DNA from: Bacillota bacterium
GTDB lineage: Bacteria; Bacillota; Clostridia; Acetivibrionales; DSM-1351
Assembly: GCA_023390335.1 (NCBI GenBank)
Contig: JAEWCZ010000066.1
Location: 620,001 to 684,000, forward strand
Direction: 5' to 3'
Length of the DNA stretch: 64,000 bases
A program made the translations under genes and the position numbers. Shown in pieces: positions 28,048 through 36,120 of the stretch (positions are counted from its first letter, which is position 1; each line of letters starts with the position of its first letter). Below the pieces are notes generated by a model, which was not told where the DNA came from, searched no databases, and was given only the letters and a program-made list of their open reading frames with translations.

Positions 28048-28081
28048 TTTAGCATTATTCTGACATCCCATTTGACATACA
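27972..28081 (+). repeat. Direct repeat, left copy (trpS 3' end)
   Basis: 110 bases spanning the last 25 codons of trpS, its stop and 34 downstream bases. They recur at 31645-31754 with only three substitutions. The copy here is the functional one because it completes trpS. Confidence 0.9.
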
Positions 28082-28160
28082 CCAAACGGGTATTACACGA
28101 ACACCTGCTATTTTAGAGGCGGTTTTGCCGTTACTGAGTTGCTGTTATGCCACAAGATTA

Positions 28161-28200
28161 AACAAGCAATTAAGTCAAAAACTTAACTGCTTGTTTTTTT
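28161..28200 (+). terminator. Rho-independent terminator between trpS and blaI
   Basis: AACAAGCA and TTAAGT pair with ACTTAA and TGCTTGTT, with one internal mismatch, followed by a run of seven or more T. Confidence 0.8.
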
Positions 28201-28322
28201 GATACTGATTTTGGGGCCACGCTCGGCCCTAAACCCCTCCGCGTGAATCAATAAAAGTATTTTTAAAAAGCAAAAATTACTTTATTGATTTTTGATACAA
28301 TCTAAAAAAGTTCTAATAGTAC

Positions 28323-28375
28323 TTGACATATTTGCCTTACCGATGTAAGGTAAATATGTAACTTACAATTGTAAG
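28323..28375 (+). promoter_or_regulatory. blaI-blaR promoter with two BlaI-type operators
   Basis: TTGACA at 28323-28328 is a good -35; a weak -10 (TAAGGT, 28346-28351) follows at 17 bases. Two palindromes overlap or follow it: CCTTACCGATGTAAGG at 28335-28350 and CTTACAATTGTAAG at 28362-28375. Both contain the TTAC/GTAA half-sites related to the TACA/TGTA boxes of BlaI/MecI repressors. The second lies directly before the ribosome binding site. Confidence 0.7.
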
Positions 28376-28391
28376 GATTGGAGGAATGAAA

Positions 28392-28775
28392 ATGATTAAA
28401 CCTTTACCGCAAATTACTGATTCTGAATGGATTGTAATGAAAGTTCTCTGGGAGGAATCCCCACTCTTGAGCAGGGATATAATAAAGAGAGTCGGAGAGA
28501 AAAGCACTTGGAATAACAAAACTATCGAGACTTTACTTAGGCGCTTGGTTGACAAGGGAGCCGTAGGATTTAGTCTTATCAACTCAAAAGTGAGAGAATA
28601 CTTCCCTTTGGTAAGCCATGAGGAATGTGAGAAAGTAGAAAGCGAAACATTTTTGAGGAAAGTATATGACGGATCTGTAAGCATGCTGATGGCAGGGCTT
28701 TTAAAACACCAGAAGGTTTCTCAGGAGGAATTGGAAAAGCTGAAAAAACTGATCGATTTCGACAAAGAAAAGTGA
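28392..28775 (+). CDS. blaI: BlaI/MecI-family repressor
   Basis: A 127-residue winged-helix repressor. The sequence ITDSEWIVMKVLWEESPLL and NNKTIETLLRRLVDKGAV (recognition helix and wing) is typical of BlaI. The C-terminal helices dimerise and, in characterised members, contain the site cleaved on induction. The ATG at 28392 is preferred over 28386 because GGAGG ends one base before the latter. It lies seven bases before the fused sensor gene and probably represses both through the paired operators. Confidence 0.9.
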   Translation: MIKPLPQITDSEWIVMKVLWEESPLLSRDIIKRVGEKSTWNNKTIETLLRRLVDKGAVGFSLINSKVREYFPLVSHEECEKVESETFLRKVYDGSVSMLMAGLLKHQKVSQEELEKLKKLIDFDKEK

Positions 28776-28782
28776 GGGGAAG

Positions 28783-31506
28783 ATGATGCTTGAAATAGTT
28801 TTTTTCAATATTCTGCTTACCTCAATCATGGCAGCGATGCTTGTAATCCTTATACTTTTGGTTAAAGTCATCTTCAAAGAAAAGCTGTCGGCAAAATGGC
28901 ACTATTATATTTGGTTAATACTTATTGTAAGACTTATAATTCCATATACTCCGGAGTTCTCTCCGAAGATAAATGATATTTTTCCGCAAATAAAGGATAA
29001 CGTGAGTATTCAAACAGAAAATCATACAATAGGACCTGATACAAATTCTAATGCTAACTTGAAAAATAATAACGAAAGGAATATTTTTGAATATAACACC
29101 AACTATAATTCGGAAGCTATTGATGAAAAGGATGTTTCCCAATATTCTAAGGTAGAAGGAAATAATAATGACAAATTGAGCCTAACGATTTTGGGAATAG
29201 CAAGTAAAATATGGGTTATCGGCATTTTCTTTTTTTCATTTTACCTGATTTTTATCAATTGCATAATGTACTTTAAAATCAAGAGGTCAAGTGTAACAGT
29301 CGACAGATATGGTATACAGAATATTCTAGATGAATGCAGAAAGCTTGTTAATATAATCAGCGATATTCCTATCATATATCAGAAACATATAAAGACTCCT
29401 GCAATTTTTGGGGTCTTTAAACCCAAAATGTTAGTACCTGTGAATATTCTGAACCAGCTTAGTCCAGATGAGACAAGATATGTTGTTTTACATGAGCTGT
29501 GCCACTTCAAGCGTAGGGACACAGTCATTGGAATGTTGCAAATATTGTTATGCATCTTGTATTGGTTTAACCCACTAATCTGGTATGCTTCCTGTAAAAT
29601 GAAAGCAGACAGGGAACCGGTATGCGACGAAATGGTATTATCCTGTATAAAGCCTGTTGAACGTAGAAGCTATGCAGAGACACTTATCAAAATGCTCAAA
29701 TGTTTTTCTGAAAGTCATTGGACTTACAGTACGGCAAATATGAGCCAAGGAGGTTTGGAGAATATGGAGTGGAGACTAAAATTGATTAATATTATAAAAA
29801 AGCGTTCCGTTATCCTGGGTATTGTTATCGCATTGGTTACTGCAGCATTAGGTGCAGTCGTTATATTAGTCATAAACAGTTATCTGAGTTATGCTAGCCC
29901 CGTGAATTCAATCCCTGTCGATCCGGTTGGTACTAACCAGGCTGCAAATTTGATTACTTCTACTGATAAAAAATTTCCAACCAGAGGAAAAATTCTTGAC
30001 CGGAATGGAAAGGAACTTGCTGTCAGCATTCCGGCTGATACCATTGCAATAAATCCAAGAGAAATAAAGGCTTCATGGCAAGATACCGGTTCAATTGCGA
30101 AAAGCCTGGCAAATTTTTTAGCGCTTGAAGAAACGGAAGTGATGCAAAAAGTAACTGCTTCCAGCGTATACGAAATCATAGGAAGGAAAGTGGACAAGGA
30201 AACTGGTAATAAAATAAGGGATTGGGTCAGGAATAATAATATCAAGGGAATAATGATTGATGAGGACACTAAGCGATCCTATCCCGACAATACTCTGGCA
30301 GCTCATGTTATCGGCTTTACTGGGGTTGATGAGGAAGGTCTTTACGGTATTGAACTATCCATGAATCAGTACTTAAAATCGAAAGGCACTAGTGTCAGGA
30401 TTGAGGGGAAAGAGACACTTGAAGGCGGTATGAATGTTGTGCTTACGATAGATGAAGGTATACAAAGTATTGTAGAAAAAGCTCTCGACAAGGCCATAGA
30501 AGAATATAAAACGAAGAATGGAGCTACTGCGATAGTTATGAACCCTAAAAACGGAGAAATGCTTGCATTAGCTTCAAAGTCCGATTTTGATCTGAACAAT
30601 CCCAGGGGAGTTCCAAAGGGAAAGGACCCTGAAACCTGGACCGGAAAAAGCAAGGAAGATGTAGAATATCTCCAGCAGACAGTCTGGAGAAATAAAGCAG
30701 TTGTTGATACATACGAACCGGGTTCCACATTCAAGCCGGTTACAGCAGCAGCGGGTCTGGAAGAGGGTGCTATTACTCCTGATACGCAGGTTACCGATGC
30801 CACTGTTAAGGTAGGAGGGTGGAACATAAATTGTTGGAAACCAAATGCCCACTTACATGAAACTTTCAGAGAAGGGGTTTATAACTCCTGTAATCCTGTT
30901 TTTGTGAGTCTATCCCGAAAATTGGGAGTACCATTGTTTTTTAAATATGTAAAAGCATTTGGTTTTTATGATAAGACAGGAATTGATTTACCTGGTGAAG
31001 CACGTAGTATATTCTTTTCAAACCCTACAGAGATAGACATGGCAACATCGTCATTCGGGCAAAGGTTTCAGATAACACCCATACAGCTCGCTTCAGCTTA
31101 TTGCACGATAGCAAACGGCGGAAAGCTTATGGAACCGCAAATTGTTAAGCAAATAGTCAATACCGGTAACAGCACTGTTAAAACCTTTAAACCACAGGTA
31201 ATAAGAAATGTTATATCCCCAAAAACATCCGAAAGCATGAAAGCAATATTGGAAGGTGTTGTTTCAAAAGGCACTGCTTCAAATGCCTATGTAAAAGGCT
31301 ATAAATTTGCAGGCTGCGCTGGTACAGGTGAAAAGGCCAATGGACAATATATATCTTCTTTTGCAGGATTTGCGCCTGCGGACAATCCCGAAATTGTATG
31401 CATAGTAATTTTGGATGAGCCCATGGAAAATGCACCTAAAGGAGGAACAGCCGCCGCACCTGTTGCAGGGAAACTTATGAGAGATATTACAGATTATATT
31501 CAATAA
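28783..31506 (+). CDS. BlaR1-type M56 protease fused to a class B PBP domain
   Basis: A 907-residue fusion. Residues 1 to about 370 are BlaR1-like: N-terminal membrane helices, a zinc-protease HELCH (H237-H241) and a last membrane helix near 345-370. BlaR1 normally ends in a class D beta-lactamase-like sensor. Here residues 385-907 form a complete class B penicillin-binding protein of the SpoVD/PBP2 type, with a pedestal (PTRGKILDRNGKELA) and transpeptidase motifs STFK (S648-K651) and SCN (702-704). The third motif, normally KTG, reads C845-A-G in FAGCAGTGEK, so its lysine is lost. The protein probably senses beta-lactams by acylation and signals to BlaI; whether it still cross-links peptidoglycan is doubtful. 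ATG 28786 is an almost equal alternative start. Confidence 0.87.
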   Translation: MMLEIVFFNILLTSIMAAMLVILILLVKVIFKEKLSAKWHYYIWLILIVRLIIPYTPEFSPKINDIFPQIKDNVSIQTENHTIGPDTNSNANLKNNNERNIFEYNTNYNSEAIDEKDVSQYSKVEGNNNDKLSLTILGIASKIWVIGIFFFSFYLIFINCIMYFKIKRSSVTVDRYGIQNILDECRKLVNIISDIPIIYQKHIKTPAIFGVFKPKMLVPVNILNQLSPDETRYVVLHELCHFKRRDTVIGMLQILLCILYWFNPLIWYASCKMKADREPVCDEMVLSCIKPVERRSYAETLIKMLKCFSESHWTYSTANMSQGGLENMEWRLKLINIIKKRSVILGIVIALVTAALGAVVILVINSYLSYASPVNSIPVDPVGTNQAANLITSTDKKFPTRGKILDRNGKELAVSIPADTIAINPREIKASWQDTGSIAKSLANFLALEETEVMQKVTASSVYEIIGRKVDKETGNKIRDWVRNNNIKGIMIDEDTKRSYPDNTLAAHVIGFTGVDEEGLYGIELSMNQYLKSKGTSVRIEGKETLEGGMNVVLTIDEGIQSIVEKALDKAIEEYKTKNGATAIVMNPKNGEMLALASKSDFDLNNPRGVPKGKDPETWTGKSKEDVEYLQQTVWRNKAVVDTYEPGSTFKPVTAAAGLEEGAITPDTQVTDATVKVGGWNINCWKPNAHLHETFREGVYNSCNPVFVSLSRKLGVPLFFKYVKAFGFYDKTGIDLPGEARSIFFSNPTEIDMATSSFGQRFQITPIQLASAYCTIANGGKLMEPQIVKQIVNTGNSTVKTFKPQVIRNVISPKTSESMKAILEGVVSKGTASNAYVKGYKFAGCAGTGEKANGQYISSFAGFAPADNPEIVCIVILDEPMENAPKGGTAAAPVAGKLMRDITDYIQ

Positions 31507-31839
31507 TACGAAGTTAAGTTTCTTTTCTATCTTATAGTATGTGCAATTGTATAAAACTATATTATTTACGTCATGGAGTTGCTTAAGGCATTGTATAAAA
31601 TGAGCTACACACGGCCTGATGAAGATCCTGAATGGAGCGGCGAAAAAAAATGCAATTAAAATAAATTACTTCGAAGATAAGAAGTTAATTGATTCACAGA
31701 TAAAAAGGCTTAGTTTATAATTTAGCATTATTCTGACATCCCATTTGACATACATACAACAAAACAAAGGTATATATGTTACCATACAGCAACCACAGCA
31801 ATGTATACACCTTTATCAAATTTGCTAATACTAAAAATA
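31507..31839. other. Gene-poor stretch holding repeat copy two and a short ORF remnant
   Basis: Apart from the repeat at 31645-31754, it has a 28-codon open frame starting at an ATG at 31575, ending ...SGEKKCN at the repeat boundary, with no ribosome binding site. It looks like debris fused to the repeat rather than a gene. Confidence 0.4.
31645..31754 (+). repeat. Direct repeat, right copy (trpS 3' end remnant)
   Basis: Same 110 bases as 27972-28081 with three substitutions. It encodes the same terminal trpS codons, but no trpS body precedes it. With the left copy it encloses the 3.6-kb blaI/BlaR1-PBP segment. Confidence 0.9.
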
Positions 31840-31873
31840 AAAAGGTATCAGTAAATTTCTACTGATACCTTTT
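31836..31873 (-). terminator. Terminator of tRNA-Glu
   Basis: A 14-bp stem (31840-31853 with 31860-31873) around a six-base loop. Read on the minus strand it directly follows the tRNA and ends in a T-rich run. Confidence 0.75.
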
Positions 31874-31948
31874 GGTGACCCATAGGGGATTCGAACCCCT
31901 GTTACCGCCGTGAGAGGGCGGTGTCTTAGGCCACTTGACCAATGGGCC
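31873..31948 (-). tRNA. tRNA-Glu (anticodon CTC)
   Basis: A 76-base cloverleaf on the minus strand. The acceptor stem is GGCCCAT with ATGGGTC, the anticodon stem CCGCC with GGCGG around loop CTCTCAC (anticodon CTC, reading GAG), and the T-arm is GGGGTTCGAATCCCC. The 3' CCA is encoded. It is a lone tRNA gene with its own promoter and terminator. Confidence 0.95.
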
Positions 31949-31969
31949 ATTTCTTAAATGACAAAAGCT

Positions 31970-31998
31970 ATTATAGCATGGTGATTTGTATTTTTCAA
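31970..31998 (-). promoter_or_regulatory. Promoter of tRNA-Glu
   Basis: On the minus strand TTGAAA (31998-31993) and a perfect TATAAT (31975-31970) are 17 bases apart, about 20 bases before the mature tRNA start. Confidence 0.75.
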
Positions 31999-32088
31999 GT
32001 GCGGTTTACAAATTTTTATAAAATCTTTTATAAGTATGTGTTATAATAACTCCTGTAAAAATTTTAACATAGGAGTTATATTTGTAAC

Positions 32089-33501
32089 ATGAAGCTACCG
32101 ATTGAATTTGTTGAGAAAATGCAAGGACTGATGGGTGAAGAATTCGACAGCTACCTTGAATCATATAAAAAACCAAGATTTTATGGTCTTAGAGTCAACA
32201 CTTTGAAGATATCAGTGGAAGAGTTCTTGAAAATAGCACCGTTTCATCTTGAACCTGTACCGTGGACTAAGGATGGTTTTTATTATCAGGAGGGAGATAA
32301 TCCGGGGAGACACCCGTATTATTATGCAGGTTTATACTATATTCAGGAACCCAGTGCCATGCTGCCGGGGGCTGTTATAGGAGTTAAACCCGGGGATAGG
32401 GTTTTGGACCTTTGTGCAGCACCGGGAGGCAAAACTGTCCAAATGGCTACACAGATGAAGGGACAGGGGTTACTGGTGGCTAACGACATTAATTCAGAAA
32501 GAGTAAAGGCACTGGTAAAGAATGTTGAGCTGGCAGGAGTAAGAAATGCTATAGTTCTTAATGAAACTCCTGATAAACTGGCTGTGAACTTTAAAAGTTA
32601 TTTTGATAAAATTATGGTTGATGCACCCTGTTCAGGTGAAGGAATGTTTCGTAAGGACGAAGATGCTATAAGAAGTTGGGAAAAATATAAATGTGAAAAG
32701 TGCTGCGGAATGCAGTGGGATATTTTACAGAAGGTTGACACCATGTTAAAGCCTGGGGGCGTTATTTTATATTCAACCTGTACCTTCTCTCCTGAAGAGG
32801 ATGAGTTGATGATAGAAAGGTTTATGGACGAACATAGAGGGAACTACGAATTGCTGGAAATACCTAAAACAGGTGGCATTGAGGGAGGTCGTACTCATTG
32901 GTCAAAAGGAGGGTATGACTTTGATAAGGCTGCTCGTTTGTGGCCCCATAAACTTAATGGTGAAGGACATTTTGCGGCATTACTGAGAAAAAAAGATTCC
33001 TCAGAAGACTCCTGTAAGAATGAAAATGTAGAATACAAATCCGGAGACAGGTCTCAGACAGTTAAAATAAACGATATCAAGGATATAAAAGAATTTAACT
33101 CCCAGTTGGGTGAATTTGTTGAAAACAACACCAGCTTGAATCTAGAGGGATATTTATTTCAAAAAGGTGTCAATCTGTATCATTTACCCGTCGAATGTCC
33201 TGATTTGTCAGGTCTGAAGGTTGCAAAATTTGGCTGGTACATGGGTGAAATTGGGAAAAAAGGATTTGCACCTTCCCATTCACTGGCAGTATCAATGAAT
33301 ATAAGGGAACTAAAGAATACTATTAACTTCAAATCTGATTCACGTGAAGTCAACAGCTATTTGAAGGGGGAAACGCTGATTGTTTCGGGTGAAAAAGGTT
33401 ATACTGGTGTTTGTGTGGATGAATTTCCCCTTGGATGGGCAAAGCAAACCGGAGATATGCTAAAAAATCTATACCCAAAAGGGTGGAGAAAGATGTCCTA
33501 A
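32089..33501 (+). CDS. RsmF/NSUN-family rRNA cytosine-C5 methyltransferase
   Basis: A 470-residue SAM-dependent RNA m5C methyltransferase. The SAM site is LDLCAAPGGKT (about 105-115), with DAPCSGEGMF (about 182-191) and YSTCTFSPEE (about 230-239) supplying the two catalytic cysteines. The C-terminal about 170 residues match the RsmF-type extension with a PUA-like end. The target is probably 16S or 23S rRNA; the position cannot be read from sequence. GGAG lies farther from the ATG than usual (about 14 bases), so translation may be modest. Confidence 0.88.
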   Translation: MKLPIEFVEKMQGLMGEEFDSYLESYKKPRFYGLRVNTLKISVEEFLKIAPFHLEPVPWTKDGFYYQEGDNPGRHPYYYAGLYYIQEPSAMLPGAVIGVKPGDRVLDLCAAPGGKTVQMATQMKGQGLLVANDINSERVKALVKNVELAGVRNAIVLNETPDKLAVNFKSYFDKIMVDAPCSGEGMFRKDEDAIRSWEKYKCEKCCGMQWDILQKVDTMLKPGGVILYSTCTFSPEEDELMIERFMDEHRGNYELLEIPKTGGIEGGRTHWSKGGYDFDKAARLWPHKLNGEGHFAALLRKKDSSEDSCKNENVEYKSGDRSQTVKINDIKDIKEFNSQLGEFVENNTSLNLEGYLFQKGVNLYHLPVECPDLSGLKVAKFGWYMGEIGKKGFAPSHSLAVSMNIRELKNTINFKSDSREVNSYLKGETLIVSGEKGYTGVCVDEFPLGWAKQTGDMLKNLYPKGWRKMS

Positions 33502-33535
33502 GCTGCTAAATTCCTATAAAGAAGGAGAGTATATT

Positions 33536-34279
33536 TTGAAACAGAAACAACGGTTGGATAAGGTTCTTTCAAATTTTGGGTTTGGCTCAAGGAATGATAT
33601 AAAAAATATTGTTAAAAAAGGTCAGGTTATAGTAGACGGGCAGGTCATAAAAGATAGCGGTATTCATGTTGACCCGGAATTAAGTGTTATTGAAATAAAC
33701 GGGGAAAGATTGAATTATCGTAAGTATATATACATCATGATGAATAAGCCACAGGGAGTAATTTCAGCTACAAGCGACAGAAAGCAAAGAACTGTCTTTG
33801 ACATTCTTCCGGAAGAATACAAATGTTTTGATCTTTTCCCGGCAGGAAGGCTGGATATAGATACAGAAGGTCTTGTGCTAATGACAAACGACGGACAGCT
33901 GTCTCATGAAATTCTTTCTCCGAAAAAGCATGTTCCAAAACAGTATTATGCAAAAGTGCTTGGAAGGGTCAATCAGGAGGATGCAGAAGCTTTCAGTCAT
34001 GGAGTAACTCTTGACGATGGGTATAAAACGCTTCCTGCTACTTTGGAAATATTAAAATCAGATGATTTATCAGAAATAAAACTAACAATTGTAGAGGGAA
34101 AATTCCATCAGGTAAAGAGGATGTTTGAGGCAGTAGGCAAAAAAGTAATTTATCTTAAACGTCTCAGCATGGGAAACCTTAGGTTGGATGAGAATTTGAA
34201 GCTTGGGGAATGTAAGGAACTCGGAGAAAGTGACATTGAACTGCTTACGCAGGCAGTAATTATAGATAATAAAAATTAG
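33536..34279 (+). CDS. RsuA/RluB-family pseudouridine synthase
   Basis: A 247-residue rRNA pseudouridine synthase. An N-terminal S4 RNA-binding domain (RLDKVLSNFGFGSRNDI, about 5-60) precedes the catalytic domain with GRLDIDTEGLVLMTNDG, whose first Asp is the nucleophile (about 104). The Lys/Arg-rich VEGKFHQVKRMFEA motif is also typical. It starts at TTG (33536) with AAGGAGAG six bases upstream. The adjacent methyltransferase suggests a small RNA-modification operon. Confidence 0.9.
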   Translation: MKQKQRLDKVLSNFGFGSRNDIKNIVKKGQVIVDGQVIKDSGIHVDPELSVIEINGERLNYRKYIYIMMNKPQGVISATSDRKQRTVFDILPEEYKCFDLFPAGRLDIDTEGLVLMTNDGQLSHEILSPKKHVPKQYYAKVLGRVNQEDAEAFSHGVTLDDGYKTLPATLEILKSDDLSEIKLTIVEGKFHQVKRMFEAVGKKVIYLKRLSMGNLRLDENLKLGECKELGESDIELLTQAVIIDNKN

Positions 34280-34293
34280 TTGAGGTTTGAGAT

Positions 34294-35463
34294 ATGAATA
34301 AAAAGAGTGTACAGAAACTAGTGCTTTTCCTGACAGGGCTTGAGCAGAGAATTATAGACAATTCAAGCTTTTTTAAGGGTATAGTTATAAAGCTGAAATC
34401 AGGAACAAAGCAGTATGAAGCCAATATAACATTGAAGGACGATAAGCTTTTATTAAATTATAATGGCAGAACAGACAAACTTGAAATTTCATGGCTTTGT
34501 GCAAGAGTTTCAAAAATTGCCGAGAGCTATGAAGCTTTAACCCTTGTATATGAAGAACGAGGGACTTCTATTATAATTGAAGCTGATGACAAAAATGTTA
34601 AAATGAAATCCAAGGACACTGACACTGTTGAATCCAGTAAAGGTCACAACGAAACAGCGCAGATTACAAACAGGGATTACTTTATAAAAGTTGGGCCCGC
34701 TGATGATGTGCTAAAGGCTATTGGTATTCTTGGTGAGAATGGCAAAATCAGAAATGATATGATCAGGAAATACAATCAGATTGATCACTATATTGAATTA
34801 GTTGACGGCATGCTTAATACGTTATGCTCAAAATACGGAGATTTAAACGTAATTGATTGTGGATGCGGGAAATCTTATCTATCCTTTGTATTGAACTATT
34901 ATATAAAGGATGTACTAAAAAAGAACTGCTATTTTACGGGACTGGACATTTCAAAAACCGTAATAGATGCATCACATAAAATTGCGGAAAGCCTTGGCTA
35001 CAAGAATATGGACTTCAAAATAACGGACATCAGAGATTATACCGCTCAAAAGGATATTCATCTTGTAATTAGTCTTCATGCTTGTGATACGGCTACGGAT
35101 GAAGCAATAAGTCTGGCAGTCCGGAATAATGCAAAGGCTATGGTTATGGTTCCTTGTTGCCAAAAAGAAATATTGAGCCAGTATTCTTTTGATGCGCTTC
35201 ACAGTATCACAAAACATGGAGTCTTGAAAGCACGCCTTGCAGATGTACTTACGGATGGAATACGTTTATTGATACTTGAAGCACTTGGTTATAAGGTTTC
35301 TATTGTTGAATATGTTTCACCCCTTGAAACGCCTAAAAATCTTATGATAAGAGCTGAGAAAACAGGAGGCATAAATTACAGCCTCATAAATGAGTACAAG
35401 AAGCTTAAAGAGACACTGGGGATACATCCTACTATTGAAAAGCTTATACAGCCGTATTTTTAA
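34294..35463 (+). CDS. Class I SAM-dependent methyltransferase (Methyltransf_32-like)
   Basis: A 389-residue protein. The C-terminal half is a Rossmann methyltransferase: VIDCGCGKSYLSF (about 187-199, SAM loop), FTGLDIS, and LVISLHACDTATDEAI (about 263-278), with VPCCQKE afterwards. The HACD and PCC motifs are typical of the family that includes eukaryotic METTL25/GSTCD relatives. The substrate is unknown, possibly RNA given its neighbours. The N-terminal about 130 residues have no recognised domain. It begins 15 bases after the pseudouridine synthase. Confidence 0.75.
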   Translation: MNKKSVQKLVLFLTGLEQRIIDNSSFFKGIVIKLKSGTKQYEANITLKDDKLLLNYNGRTDKLEISWLCARVSKIAESYEALTLVYEERGTSIIIEADDKNVKMKSKDTDTVESSKGHNETAQITNRDYFIKVGPADDVLKAIGILGENGKIRNDMIRKYNQIDHYIELVDGMLNTLCSKYGDLNVIDCGCGKSYLSFVLNYYIKDVLKKNCYFTGLDISKTVIDASHKIAESLGYKNMDFKITDIRDYTAQKDIHLVISLHACDTATDEAISLAVRNNAKAMVMVPCCQKEILSQYSFDALHSITKHGVLKARLADVLTDGIRLLILEALGYKVSIVEYVSPLETPKNLMIRAEKTGGINYSLINEYKKLKETLGIHPTIEKLIQPYF

Positions 35464-35566
35464 ATGCATATGGTAGATTTTGACAACCGCAAATACCAAG
35501 AGTATAATATTCGTGAAAGTAAATAATTATCTGCAAATGATGAATATACATCAAGGGGGGAGCGGA

Positions 35567-35935
35567 ATGGCACAGAAAAGCTATGAAAATAATGGAGTAT
35601 TTTTATCAAAAAAAACATTGTACAGTGGTGACAAGGTGATTCTAAAATATAATGGGTTACTTTATCAGGCTGGAGCTGAGAGTATCTATGCACATGTTGG
35701 GTTTGGGGAAAACTGGGATAATAAATACTTTGTTGCTATGGAAAAAGAGAACGATATTTTCGAAGTTGAAATTGATATAAAAGAAGGTAAAACCTGTGGC
35801 ATTTGTTTTAAGGATTCAGCTGAAAACTGGGATAATAATTCCGGAGAAAACTATGTCTTTACCATATCAAAGAAACCAGCAAGAAAGAGACAGGTAACAA
35901 AAACGTCAAATGTCTTAAAGATAAAGCGTAGCTGA
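35567..35935 (+). CDS. Stand-alone CBM25-like carbohydrate-binding protein
   Basis: A 122-residue protein that is almost entirely a single beta-sandwich domain of the CBM25/starch-binding type: LYSGDKVILKYNGLL, VGFGENWDNKYF and CFKDSAENWDNNSGENYVF, with the paired tryptophans expected for glucan binding. There is no signal peptide and a basic tail (KKPARKRQ) ends it, so it is probably cytoplasmic. It may bind glycogen granules. The ATG at 35567 follows AGGGGGGAGCGG; upstream in-frame codons lack a site. Confidence 0.7.
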   Translation: MAQKSYENNGVFLSKKTLYSGDKVILKYNGLLYQAGAESIYAHVGFGENWDNKYFVAMEKENDIFEVEIDIKEGKTCGICFKDSAENWDNNSGENYVFTISKKPARKRQVTKTSNVLKIKRS

Positions 35936-36120
35936 TAGATAAATTATCACATTTTAACTAATTTTGAAGGATTTTTTGCAATCGTATAGAATAGTTAACA
36001 TCGGGTATATTTATTTTATTGGATGTATAATTTTATCCGGAGTTGAAAAAATATTTTATATATGATTGTTTGTCTGTAGAGTTACATAGTGTAGCTAATT
36101 AAAAAATGGGGGTTAGGTTT

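Larger units (their letters stand above)
28082..28391 (+). other. Intergenic region between trpS and blaI
   Basis: No protein-coding gene was recognised. A terminator lies at 28161-28200 and the blaI promoter with two operators at 28323-28375. A GC-richer stretch at 28213-28250 looks foreign to its surroundings but matches nothing recognised. Confidence 0.5.

Noticed and set aside
28213..28250. GC-richer island after the trpS terminator as a mobile-element end
   Set aside because: No matching inverted end or target-site duplication was found apart from the separate 110-bp trpS repeat.
30366..30827. 153-codon minus-strand open frame inside the PBP domain
   Set aside because: It is a shadow of a strongly conserved plus-strand coding region; no ribosome binding site or family motif.
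35936..36120. Possible SAH or SAM riboswitch before ahcY
   Set aside because: I looked for conserved riboswitch core motifs and a terminator fold in this AT-rich leader and found neither. An Infernal scan would settle it.
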